A stretch of 39,717 nt of DNA from contig BCIJ01000013.1 in the NCBI GenBank assembly GCA_001599935.1, forward strand, positions 1 to 39,717. The letters run 5' to 3'. Within the stretch, counting starts at the first letter, position 1, and the number at the start of each line of letters is the position of its first letter. The DNA comes from Holtermannia corniformis (lineage: Eukaryota; Basidiomycota; Tremellomycetes; Holtermanniales). Below, piece after piece: positions 20,499 through 30,545 of this stretch. A program made the position numbers and the translations under genes. The notes under the pieces were generated by a model that did no database searches, was not told the origin of the DNA, and saw only the letters and a program-made list of their open reading frames with translations.

Positions 20499-21836
20499 AT
20501 GTTCACGCTCCTCACTACCCCTGCATCCCTGCACAAGCCTACACCCCACCCTGTCGACCTTCTCGATACTCCTCGGCTCGCGGCCCTCGCAGTGCCCACG
20601 TTCCACCGTACCCCTGCGGCCGACCGCGTTCTCGCTACACCAGAACTAGTCGACCTCATCATACACAATGTCAAGACTGGCTCTGATGGCCGACACAACC
20701 TCCCTGACGTGAGCCTGTGCACCAGAGTGAACCGTCTTTGGCGATACCTCTCACTGCGGGCCATGTTCCACGACGAGGCCACGGTCGAGTGTGCACCTCT
20801 TAGCCTACAGTTGAGAGTCTCTTGCGCTCAATGGCAGATCCAGCTACGCGACAAAGATGCCCTGTGTTGCACTCGACGCCTCGTCATCAAGCTCAACAGT
20901 GACCAGTTGACAGCACTGGGTAACCTCGAGACCCTTGCACCGGTCGCCACCACGCTCATCTGGCATCCGCCCGTGCCCTACGAGACGTATCTATCAGAAC
21001 ACACCGCCCCTCAACTCATCTCCACCATCCCCGACTCGGTCGTCCGCCGAGATCGCTCACTTGTAATCACCAACGCGGCACTCCACCACCGTCAGCACCA
21101 GCCGTTGGTCGACCTCATTCCCTTTCTCCATTCCTGGGCGCCGGGCTACATCTGGCTACAAGTGAGTCCATTTGTGGTCCCTCCTCTGCCGTCGTACGCT
21201 TGTACGGTCCACCTCGCGTTTGATGCGCTCAGGCATTCGTTCAACCAGGTCGCCGTCGTAGACCAAGTAGTCGCAACACTCGAGAGCGCCGTCGATGACC
21301 CACAAGCGCGGTTCATCATTGGCGGAGCGGCACCGCAGACGCTCCGTGAGGTTCAACACCACAAGCAGATCCATTCATCCGTGCTCGCTCGGTGTCCGGG
21401 ATGGCGCTCCCGCGTCGTCTTTCTCACCGTAGCCCAGTCAAACGCGCTGCAGGCCGCGGTCTGTCAGGGCACGGGCAAGCCGGATGACATTGTCGCCAAG
21501 CACTGCGGCTTCCTCATCGACAGGGCTATTCCCCAAGCCGAGGACAAGCCGGAAGACGAGGCAGGCGGTGCTTCGGTGCACTCGACCCCATACGGCAACG
21601 GCGTTGGCCCCTGCACCTGTGACACAGGCGTTGATGCAGGTCAAGACCTTGGCCAGCCCAAGGATACCGCCGGCGACGCCATCCTTCCCAACAGTGTGGC
21701 ACTAGGAGACCATACGGTGCAAGACGGCGCACGCGCAGCTTGTGAGTGGCTGTTCGAGATCTCGCCCTCCGTTCGAAGCCGTGGGGTGATGATCCGGACG
21801 AGCATACCGGCCGATGCTGATATGCCGCAGTGGTGA
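20499..21836 (+). CDS. F-box-like domain protein of unknown target
   Basis: A single 445-codon frame. Residues about 45-95 resemble a degenerate F-box: ATPELVDLIIHNVKTG, a gap, then VSLCTRVNRLWRYLSLRAMF, where a hydrophobic helix and C-x-R-V-x-R-x-W-R match the pattern common in basidiomycete F-box proteins. The remainder is mixed alpha/beta without obvious Leu-rich repeats, WD repeats or kelch motifs. The last 100 residues are acidic and low in complexity. There is no signal peptide or membrane helix. A GTGAGT inside the frame near 21162 could be a donor but is not needed, because the frame continues. The gene converges on POP1 with 72 nt between stop codons. Confidence 0.6.
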   Translation: MFTLLTTPASLHKPTPHPVDLLDTPRLAALAVPTFHRTPAADRVLATPELVDLIIHNVKTGSDGRHNLPDVSLCTRVNRLWRYLSLRAMFHDEATVECAPLSLQLRVSCAQWQIQLRDKDALCCTRRLVIKLNSDQLTALGNLETLAPVATTLIWHPPVPYETYLSEHTAPQLISTIPDSVVRRDRSLVITNAALHHRQHQPLVDLIPFLHSWAPGYIWLQVSPFVVPPLPSYACTVHLAFDALRHSFNQVAVVDQVVATLESAVDDPQARFIIGGAAPQTLREVQHHKQIHSSVLARCPGWRSRVVFLTVAQSNALQAAVCQGTGKPDDIVAKHCGFLIDRAIPQAEDKPEDEAGGASVHSTPYGNGVGPCTCDTGVDAGQDLGQPKDTAGDAILPNSVALGDHTVQDGARAACEWLFEISPSVRSRGVMIRTSIPADADMPQW

Positions 21837-21908
21837 TGGTGATCATCGACGGGCGAGAAAGAGGAGACTTGGTACATGTACAGTATATGCATCACGCTTG
21901 GCTCCACC

Positions 21909-24764
21909 TCACGCAATGACCTCCAAACGGGCCAGTCTGCACATTGGCCCATCTCGGTTCCGGACCTTGACCAAGACTTGGCTGGTGAGGGTATTGGAAC
22001 TGTGGTTGTCAGCAATCAGCGCAAGCTCTACTAAACACATACCGCAGACCATCCCGCAATAACTCGAGGTAAGCCAGCAAAGACACTGCTCCAAGCCCAT
22101 GGCCGCAACCTCGGGCAAGTGAGAAATTGCCCGACGTCACATAGCCGATGATATCGCCCTGTGCGGCCTTTTCGTTCCCCAGCTATCCAGTGTCAGTCTG
22201 CCCGTGCAACGCAGCGCTACGCACCCGCTCCATCTCTGTATTCGCCTCTGCAACGTCTGAAATCCGCAACGTCTCAGTACGACCTTGCTTGCGCTCGTCT
22301 TCGGCGGCGAGCCACTCTTCACGCTGCTCGGCAGAGATGCGATAGATGACTGCCAAGTCGGCCGGGGAGCCCTTGCCGACCATGTCAATGCGGACGTTGA
22401 TGATCGCTGAGCGGAAGACGGCGTCGGCGTCTTGGGTTGGGGCGATACTCCGCTTGCTTCGGAACGCGTTGACTTGCCGAAGCAGGGTTGAAGAGGGATC
22501 AGGATCAAGAGCGAGCTCGGCGAGATGTTTGACGAGCGGCGCTTTCACCGCCCACACGCCAGATGGGGCTGAATCAACGTCCATGGCGTCGCTCGCACCA
22601 GTCGGAGCAAGCACGACCTCCCAGTCTGGCCGCCATGGGCTTCGTGTACCCAGAGACGTCCATTCGGCACGCTTGCCCGGCGGACGGCGTTCCCACCGAC
22701 GCCGTAGCTCTTCCTGCTTCCTCTCCGCCCAATCGTTGCCAGCAGTGGAGACGCCGTCAAAGTCATCTGGAAAACTGAGGCGACCGGCTTCTTGATATTG
22801 GGTCGTTCGTTCCTTGAGACCGATTGTGAAAGATCCGGTAAAAACGAGGGATTGCCAGAACGGCATCGACCAGCCGGCGGGGACGAGCAGGGTAAAGCCG
22901 TGGATACTAGATGGGGTTGGCGACGTTGATGCAGGCGACTGGACGGAACGCTGGATGAGGGTGATGGGGACGCGGTCATCTTGCGCGATTGCATGCAGGC
23001 GGTTGCCCGGGAGGCCAATCTGTCCATCGTAAGCTCCAACGCAAGCCGGCAAAAGACTCACACTCGCGCGCCGAGCGTCCAGATCTGCCTTGCGGAAACG
23101 CGGTTTGAACAGCTTGTCTCGCGTTTCCTCTTGCCACAGATCGCCAGCCGCGAGCTCTGCGCTGGGTTCGATGGTGAAGGACGAACGGCTCGTGGGGTGA
23201 TCGAGCTCGGTTGCGCTTCGATGGACGTTAGACGGTGGGAAGCTGTGACCATCAGCCAGATCCGGCATGTCGGTCGCTTACACACCTCAACCGGGGGTCG
23301 TAGACCCTAAGTGAAGCAACCAAGCCCTCGGGAACACTGGCCGCATTGTCGAGCATCTTGAGCTCGTCCCAGAACTAGGTCATCAGCTACGTATGGTGGC
23401 AGGTACGCCAGCCTACCTGCTTCTTGACCCCTTTCACATCCTTACACAGCGTCATGACACCCCGCAGTACCCTCGCTGCATTCGGCCCCATGATCTCGAA
23501 AGCATTGATCTCGCCGCGAAGGTCTCGCATGGTGATGACATCAGCTGGGGCCGGACTGGTCGATGAAAAAGCTGCAAGAGACGATTTGATGGCTTGCCAG
23601 GCTTCTTCGTAGATGGAGGGATGTAGCCGGATCCAGATGGTGCGGGCGGGTGTTGCTGAAGAGGATGGTTCGGCTGTGGGCTCGATAGGCGGACGCCACA
23701 GAAGCTCGGCAGGTCCTATCATGCCAGCCGGCCAGGTGTTGGGATGATACAGCGTAGTGAGGGCCATACGCCCGCCTGACTCGTATCTGCATGGGTCAGG
23801 ACTGTATCGCTCCATCCACCCCCAACCCACTTGCCGCCAGCCCACGCGCCGTCGCCTCCCGTCATGCTCTTGAGCACCTGAAGCAGATCCTCGCGTTGCC
23901 CGACGAGCTCGATGATTCCATAGTACGACGCATCGTGTAGCGTCGCTGTCCGGTGAACAGCTCGATGAGCCGGTCGGTGCGATTTAAGAGTAGGTGAGAG
24001 TGCCAGCCGGTAGCGCCACAGGTTGGTAAGGTGAAAGCGTTTCGCGTGCCAGATGTGAGTCTCGAGCCATGATTTCTCGCCTGCACTCGTCAGCACGACC
24101 CGTTTGCAGCTACGCGACACCTACGCTGCCGCCGCCGAAAGATATCCGTCACCTTGAGCCCGTTGCGGCCCCTCAGCCTCTTGGCCGCCCGCTTCTTTTG
24201 CTTCTTGGCAATGATATCGTTGGGGTCGATCTACGGTCGTCAGTCCCCCTGCTAGCTGGAGAGCAACACACCTCTGCAGTGGCCTTTGCCCTGATCCTAA
24301 GCGGTACACGGCGCGGGTTGTGACTTGCCGCCCGACGCCTGAGATGCCGAGGCAGCGACTGGAATGCTCGCGTCGTTGAAGCCGCACTGTGATAATGAGC
24401 TTGGTTCATCGAGCCGTAAGACGCACGCAGTGTTGGCCATCCAGCTCTTCATGGTGACAATCTCTCGACTTCTAGCCTGTTGACCTCAGCGCCGACTTTA
24501 GCGTCCACAGCGAGCCCACCTCTGCAAACGCCTCGATAGATAGACCGCCAGGGAGCGGCCTGACAGCTGCTATCGCATCAGTATCCTTGGAACACAGCAT
24601 ACACTCGACAAACCCTTGGTGATCCTCTTGACGCCGTCGGGCATCTCTGACCTGACCGACTTGTTCGACAGTCTCGCTGCATCCGGGACGGTCCGCGCCG
24701 CTTGCAACTTGACATACTTGTTCTTGGTAGCCTTGCCTGTCTCCTTGTGTGGGTTCTGCGCCAT
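21909..24764 (-). CDS. POP1: RNase P / RNase MRP subunit POP1
   Basis: The largest protein of RNase P (tRNA 5' maturation) and RNase MRP (rRNA processing), acting in the nucleus and nucleolus. The N-terminus is basic (MAQNPHKETGKATKNKYVKL). A Lys/Arg cluster follows (IAKKQKKRAAKRLRGRN), then the POP1 signature KSWLETHIWHAKRFHLTNLW and LHDASYYGIIEL. The POPLD domain contains FTLLVPAGWSMPFWQSLVF and FPDDFDG. The C-terminus ends VRNRDGPMCRLARLEVIA. The intron between the basic cluster and KSWLETH is 33 nt if its donor is GTAGCT. The final exon is joined through an intron ending CTGACAACCACAG. A GTCACGTGAC palindrome lies 71 nt upstream of the ATG. Confidence 0.93.
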
Positions 24765-24834
24765 GCTGGGCAGCGTTGACGACGGTGAATGCGTCCAAAG
24801 AGTTAATGAAGATGTCAAGAAGCAACAATGCCGC

Positions 24835-24844
24835 GTCACGTGAC
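24835..24844. promoter_or_regulatory. GTCACGTGAC palindrome upstream of POP1
   Basis: A perfect CACGTG-core decamer, 71 nt upstream of the POP1 start and 40 nt past the GH92 stop. It is identical to the one at 10929. The 119-nt spacer is too short for much else, so the motif is well placed to be a POP1 promoter element. Confidence 0.5.
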
Positions 24845-24883
24845 TCGTTTCAAAAGGTCTATGCATCGCCGTACAACCGCACT

Positions 24884-27800
24884 TCATGCCGCTCCCCATG
24901 TCTGAGGCTCAGCTGCCATGGTGAATACAATGTCTGCCCCCTGCGCAATCTGGGCGTGCGAGATCGTAGTCGACGACCATGGCGCCCCGTCGACCGTCAA
25001 GCCTGCGACATACGGCTTACCGCTAGTAACGCCCGCAGCTGTGATTCTCAAAGGTCGAGCAGCGCCAGGGAAGTGTATGCTGAAATAGTCGAAAAAGGGC
25101 ACACCGATCACGTAGGTTGCCGAAGCGGGATCGACTGGAGCAAGTCAGTGCAGGGTTCCCACCTTGGCGGTCACTCACCGGGATAGAAGCCCATCGCTGA
25201 AAAGATGTACCACGCGCTCATCTGGCCACAGTCCTCGTTCTGATACAGCTGTCAGCATGGTCTACTAGACCCTGATCCACACTCACACCCGACAACCCTC
25301 CCGCCGTGTGATTGTACTCGTTCCGCGCGAGCTCCAGAACACGCTCTTGCGTCTTGTGCGGGGCGCCGGCGAGGGCGTACATGTACGGCTAAAGGTCAGC
25401 AACAACCATACGCCAGCTGAGCGCACTGACAATATGGTGCGACGGCTCGTTGGTGTGCAGGTTGTGTCCTTCGTCAAAGTGTCGATCCAGGAACGCGACG
25501 AGCGCTTCGTTTCCGCCCATGAGCTCGGCCAAGCCGGGAATGTCATGCTGGTGTTGTGAGCGACATACAAGCCCAACGAGCAACGCACCATGACGTCGAA
25601 AGAGTACGCCCAGTGATCACCCTCACACCATCCCGCGTCCTCGCCTGCCCACGAGCCATTCGAGTTTCTCGCTTCCATAAAGCCAGTCTGCTTGTTCCAC
25701 ATCTTGGCGTACGTCTTGGACCGCTCGCGGTAGAACCTAGCGTCTTCATAAGAGCCAAGATGCTCGGCAACGATAGATGTCGCCCAGTCGTTGTCTGATC
25801 CCTCGTCAGCTCTCGAGCGACATGGCGTGACGACGCACAAGCATAGTCGAGCGTGCGACTGCCTGCTTCCGAATGCAGATCGTCGGCGACATAGCCTAAC
25901 CGCTTGTACTCGGTCAAGCCGGCGCGAGCCTCTTGTGGCGTGTGCTCTTCGCGATCATCAAATCTGGCCACGCAATCAGTGATGCTCAAGACTTGATCAC
26001 AACGCACCTCAGCTCGGTGTCCCTGTCTGGAGCGACTGCCGCGTCCTTTTTGACAGCCTCCCACGCCAGCAGCCTGTCAAAGCCAATCACACCTGTCTCA
26101 TCAGCACTCTCACTTCGGCGGCAGGCGACGTACCCGCTTGCAGCGCCTGTGCAATGATCGAATCTGCATTCGTCGCAATCATAATGTTCGTCTCGACGAT
26201 ATTCTTCCACATGGGCAACCAGCCACCCTGCTGGTAGTCTTGCAGCATGCTCGTGATCATGTCAGGGACGCGCTCGGGCGCCAACAGGATAAGCCATGCT
26301 GTCTCGGCGCGGAACGTGTCCCAGATACTGTACCCGGTGTAGCTGATCCCGGGCTCGACGCGGTCCGTGTAGCCAGAGTAGTAGTGAGGTTGGTTGTTCA
26401 AAGACAGCTCAAACTGCTCGTTGGGATATTGCAGGGTGTGGGCCAAGCCGGAGCAGAGTACGGTCAGGTTTGACGGCGTGGCTCCCACGACCTCGAGCGA
26501 GTCAAACTTTTCAACCCAGGCTGAGCGGGTCAAGCGAGAAGTCTCTTCGAGGGTTTGCCCGTTGGGGACTTCGAGGTCGAGATTACTGCGCGGTGTCAGG
26601 AACCACCAGCAGGAGAAAAGAGCCTCACCGCCTCGCCTGCTCGATCGAGATGAAGCTATGTCCAACCCTGACCTCGACATCCTTGGTGCCCTCCTCAAAC
26701 GTCACGTAGCCCGCCAGTACCTCGCCCTCGGCATCGACAACGCCCGCTTGCAGCTCGCCCCGGCGGCTCACGCCAAAGTCGCGAAACGGTCGAGAGAACC
26801 GCGCAACAAAGTAGCCTCTGAAAGAGGGCGCGGCGAGCTCGTCGGATATCAATATATAGCTTCACTGGTCAGCCATCCTCCAACGCGTCTAGCAGCACGC
26901 ACTCTTGCCGCTCGCTGCTCCACCCTGTTACTTCGTGACGATCACGGTCGATGGAGACGTGGCCGATGGGATAGGTGACATTTGTGGAATCCGAGGTAAT
27001 GACCGACTCGCGCGAAGCTTGCAAGACGATGTGGGGTGCGGTATTCTGGCCTGCGGTCTGGAATGTGAAGCGAAGGTGTCCCACGCGGGAGGCTGCACGC
27101 CGGGATCAGCCATCTCCCATCGGCAGTCGCATGACCCACTTGCAGTCAGCTGCGCCCTGATCTCGCCCTTGCCGTGCGTCTGAAGTACGTTCTCATAGTA
27201 GTTGATGCTCGCATACTCGTCTGCCTTGTCGAATGTCAAGCCACGCTCGTCAAAGTCGGTCTTGACCTCGCCGACACCGACCGACAGCTGCACCGGGCCA
27301 GACTCGCCTGGATGACAGTCAGTCGAGTCTGTAAAGGCATGGATTCCACGCACCCATCCAGATCGCCGGCTGGTGCGTACCTGTCTGGTCAGCGTGTGTT
27401 GAGAGGGCAGCGTGCTCACCGATGAAGCCATGTATCTTCGAGTCCGTCTGGTTGTATGGGCACATCGATACGTCTACATCGATCAGCTTGTCTCTGACGA
27501 CCACATGGTACACACAGTTCTGCCGGGTCTGCGCCGTCCACCTGGTCATGGCGAAAGGCGGGGCGACGGACGGAATCATGCCTGAGCTGCGTCAGCATGG
27601 CCCTGCTCTGTACTATCAGCAGCTCACCGCCGCTCAGATTGGGCTCAGGACTAAGTAGAGTCAATCAGTATGCTACATGGCCCCGACGCATCGCACGCAC
27701 CCACCGTTGCCCAGCATCACGTTGACATAGTGCAGCATCTCATCCACCGGTTCGAGATACACGGCGTCGACGAGCGTCCGTCGGCCATCGTCAAAGTCCC

Positions 27801-28026
27801 AGTGGCCAGGTTGCAGAGCTCTGCTTGCTCTCCAGTTGCCATGGCTTCGTTCATGGCTGGTGTTGGACGTCCAGTAGAGCACTGCCAGCGACGCAGCACC
27901 GACCAGCAGCCATTTCTTGTCCCGTCTCGAGCTTGGCCGCTTCAATGTCTTGCCAGCAGGCCACTCGGTATGCTCAGGGCTGCTCTGCTGGCTGCTTTGT
28001 CTCTTGCGCGAGGCCATTGCATCCAT
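24884..28026 (-). CDS. GH92 alpha-mannosidase, membrane-anchored
   Basis: A calcium-dependent exo-alpha-mannosidase of glycoside hydrolase family 92. The N-terminus is cytosolic and basic, followed by one hydrophobic helix (KKWLLVGAASLAVLYW), giving a type II membrane or secretory anchor. In the body, GYSIWDTFRAETAWLILLAP, MTSMLQDYQQGGWLPMWKN and ETNIMIATNADSIIAQAL are hallmark GH92 segments. GDHWAYSFDVMV and NEDCGQMSAWYIFSAMG form the catalytic core. The protein ends in the small C-terminal beta domain (IGVPFFDYFSIHFPG). Many short introns occur. The start is 28026, or 28017 from the second ATG (MASRKRQSS). Fungal members trim mannans or N-glycans outside the cell or in the secretory route; linkage preference is not evident. 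Confidence 0.92.
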
Positions 28027-28142
28027 GAGAAGAACAGAGCGTCACCATCTACTTAGCAACGTCGGGCGGTAACAATGCTCTAGCAACACGATCGACAGCA
28101 TCACTCTCGCATCGCATCAGCAAGCACTATGTGACTACTGGG

Positions 28143-28412
28143 CTAGATGGATCCTTCCATCAGTCGCGACTGGACCTCGTTCCTTGCATCCCTCCTTGTC
28201 GACTTGTCAATCCCAGCATTGTCCATCTCGCTGGCGGCCCAGGTGCCAAGCGACTTGGACTTGGCCAGCGGAAAGTCTGAATGCGTAACCAGGGTTACCA
28301 TGGCTGAGGCTAACTCGCTTGCTGTCACGTTCGGCGTGCGGGTCACTTCTGAGAATTTGGACAAGGCCTCGTGGTTCGGGTCGATACCTGGTGGAACGAT
28401 CGACTGCGACAT
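28143..28412 (-). CDS. Small protein, paralogue array member A (89 aa)
   Basis: A short open frame with no signal peptide, cysteine pattern or membrane helix. It is predicted mostly helical. The N-terminal half has ALSKFSEVTRTPNVTASELA and the C-terminal half WAASEMDNAGIDKSTRRDA. That spacing of ALxxF, PN(V/I)xAxxLA and a later (M/C)xxAGI is shared with members C, D and, more weakly, B. The paralogy is the main reason to believe the gene, because a longer but unrelated frame exists on the opposite strand. Function unknown. It lies 116 nt from the GH92 start codon and is transcribed in the same direction as the other members. Confidence 0.55.
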   Translation of the reverse strand: MSQSIVPPGIDPNHEALSKFSEVTRTPNVTASELASAMVTLVTHSDFPLAKSKSLGTWAASEMDNAGIDKSTRRDARNEVQSRLMEGSI

Positions 28413-28960
28413 GGTAAGAAGAACTGCCCTTCACCTCAGCGGGGCGCTGAGCTTTGTGTGGCTCTGGCGAGTGGACGCAACAATGGATGGATTAATCGTC
28501 ATAGACAATCAGATGCACCTTTCATCGGGATGCTTACCGACTCGGCCCGCTCTATGCAATCCGTCACCCAGCCTGAAGGGAACGTCAACACTTTGCACAC
28601 TGGAGAGCTTGAATGGCATCCATTATCCAAGACGCTACAATGGACCGCAAAGAGCTAGCACTCAAGCCGTACCATTCGCGCCCCCTCCAGTATCTGGCGC
28701 CAGTTGTGACGCAAGGATCCGCAGAGCTTTGGCACATTGCACGGTCGCACCGGCTCGCAATCGTCAATGTTGGCGCCAGTCAAGCTGTAAGCCATCGGTG
28801 GCCGCAACGAGGCTGCTCGCTACGGCGTAAACACTAAGCATTGCTTTGCACAGCTTCATTTGGTCTAGCTCTGGGCTTTTGTGAGCGCGGTTGACCGTCA
28901 ACCATTGAGATGCATTCGACTGCTGACACTGTCACCACAGCGCTTGCGGCTATGAGGCTA
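28413..28960. other. Spacer within the small-paralogue array
   Basis: A 548-nt gap between members A and B. It is more than twice the other gaps in the array and could have held another copy, but I see no residual frame with the family pattern. Small frames on both strands have no recognisable content. Confidence 0.3.
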
Positions 28961-29227
28961 TCAACTACGCGAGCCTCCTTGGCACAACATGAGTGCCGTA
29001 ACTTGGTCACTCAGAGGTACTTGAGCCATGTCCATCAAAGCTTGTAACTGATTCAAAACAATCTTGGGGTCCTGTCTGAGCGTATCTGGATCGCTGAGCA
29101 CTTTTTGCACTCCGGCAATCAAGTCAGCGGTCTCGAGCCGAGGCACGTCCAACGCATCCCAGAAGTCTTGGAGTGCAGCAGTCGGCAAGCCTTCACGGGT
29201 GATCCGGACGTAGTCGCGAGATGACAT
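28961..29227 (-). CDS. Small protein, paralogue array member B (88 aa)
   Basis: Start chosen at the internal ATG at 29227 (MSSRDYVRITREG), because upstream residues of the longer frame look non-coding and the other members start at the equivalent place. The sequence TAALQDFWDALDVPRLETADL corresponds to the ALxxF-x-x-A-(x)n-P-x-(L/I)-x-A motif of A, C and D. MDMAQVPLSDQVTAL corresponds to their (A)(G/C)I segment. It is the most diverged of the four. No cysteine framework, signal peptide or membrane helix is present. Function unknown. Confidence 0.5.
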   Translation of the reverse strand: MSSRDYVRITREGLPTAALQDFWDALDVPRLETADLIAGVQKVLSDPDTLRQDPKIVLNQLQALMDMAQVPLSDQVTALMLCQGGSRS

Positions 29228-29449
29228 TGTTGTCAGGTCAAAACAGGACCTGGACTGGTTTGGGACCTCGCCTGAGGTGACGTGCGTGCAGACTGGAGTG
29301 GATGGGCAAAGGAAGCATAGAGGAGACCAAGGTGGCGCGAAGGCACAGGATGTAGCACGACGGTGAGAAGCATACCTTTGATATGCGCGGTGAGTGCGCT
29401 GCATCGACAAAACGGAATGACATCGCAGTTCGAGAATGTAAGAACCATC

Positions 29450-29704
29450 TCAATTCGATTTGTTGAATGCTTTCAAGTTCTTCCGGCTTTCCAATTGCAT
29501 CTCCTCGCTGATACCCGCTTCATTGCACAGTTTGTCCTCATATCCGGTCAGTTCAGCTGACATTGCTTTACTCTCCGGCGCACGATGGAGCTTGTAAGCG
29601 GCCTGAGCGAGCGTGTACGCATTTATGTTTGGCGCACTTATCGCCGTGCGATACGATTCCAGAGCCTTTGTTGGTAGGGAATCAGAGGGGGTGATGCCTT
29701 CCAT
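29450..29704 (-). CDS. Small protein, paralogue array member C (84 aa)
   Basis: A compact frame starting MEGITPSDSLPT. The core ALESYRTAISAPNINAYTLA lines up directly with member A (ALSKFSEVTRTPNVTASELA). LCNEAGISEEMQLESRKNL lines up with MDNAGIDKSTRRDARNEV of A. The protein is probably helical and soluble, with a charged C-terminus. It lies 222 nt downstream-to-upstream from B and 208 nt from D, all in the same orientation. No family recognised. Confidence 0.55.
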   Translation of the reverse strand: MEGITPSDSLPTKALESYRTAISAPNINAYTLAQAAYKLHRAPESKAMSAELTGYEDKLCNEAGISEEMQLESRKNLKAFNKSN

Positions 29705-29912
29705 TCCGCAGTGTGCGCTTTACACCGGATTGAGGACCACCGCAAAATCGACGGTGCTTATGTAGCGTCGCCCAAAGCTTCCAACGAAGCACGGCGCCTT
29801 CGTATGAACCGCAATGCTTTGACCGGTGCCCAAGGGAGGACGCTTTATTGCTTTTGCCTTTACGTCGAGGCTGCACGAGTGCGCTCTGAGATCAGACAGC
29901 GACTGCATCTGT

Positions 29913-30206
29913 CTACGCACTGTCGCCTGCTTTCTCAATTAGGCAGATCATTCCGCTACCACCCTCGGATCGTCGCCGCTTGCACAACAATTGGGCCTCG
30001 ATCACGACGTTGCGGTCGATGCACGCCGCGCTCACCAGCTGTTTGACCCAGCTTTCCTTGACGCCAGGTTCCAACGCGCGAAATTCTGGATCTTCCTGAA
30101 GAGTGTCGGCGGCGTTTGCGAATGTCAAGCCGTCAAGGGTCTTACTTTTCAGTGCTGAAGCAAACGTTTTCAGCGACTCGCAAGGAGGATCCGCAACAGT
30201 GCTCAT
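29913..30206 (-). CDS. Small protein, paralogue array member D (97 aa)
   Basis: The core SLKTFASALKSKTLDGLTFA with ANAADTLQEDPEFRAL matches the pattern of C and A. VSAACIDRNVVIEAQLL occupies the AGI position. The C-terminal 25 residues, with a Lys-Arg-Arg-Arg cluster and a Gly/Ser stretch, are unique to this copy. A TATA-like TATAAGA lies at 30241-30247 on the coding strand's upstream side, 34 nt before the ATG. This is the outermost, first-transcribed position of the array. Function unknown. The 339 nt between it and the nucleotide-sugar transporter stop contains no gene I can support. Confidence 0.55.
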   Translation of the reverse strand: MSTVADPPCESLKTFASALKSKTLDGLTFANAADTLQEDPEFRALEPGVKESWVKQLVSAACIDRNVVIEAQLLCKRRRSEGGSGMICLIEKAGDSA

Positions 30207-30545
30207 CGTTCGGGTGAGCAGTGGGAGCTAGCCAGCATGCTCTTATACCTTGCGACGCCTTCGCCTGAGCTCGAGCATACATAGCTTGAGCGGCGAGCCG
30301 CGCAGCTGCGTGGGACGGGGATACGTATATCGTCGGACAATGGAAAGCGAACTGTCCAAGGTCTCAATGTCATCAAGGCCTTCGCGTGTCTACCTAAAGA
30401 CCGCTTGTTGGTAATCAGAGTCACCAGGGCGGTGCAAGCCAAGCCAAGCTGCGTGACTCACCGGGCGGTCAGTCGAGCCCGTCGTCTGCAATGGCCGCGG
30501 TGATGACGCCAAGCTGATCCATGCAATTATTGACATGCCATCTAC

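Noticed and set aside
28147..28830. Plus-strand open frame of 227 codons opposite array member A
   Set aside because: The minus-strand frame shows the pattern shared with three neighbouring paralogues; the plus-strand frame has no similar support.
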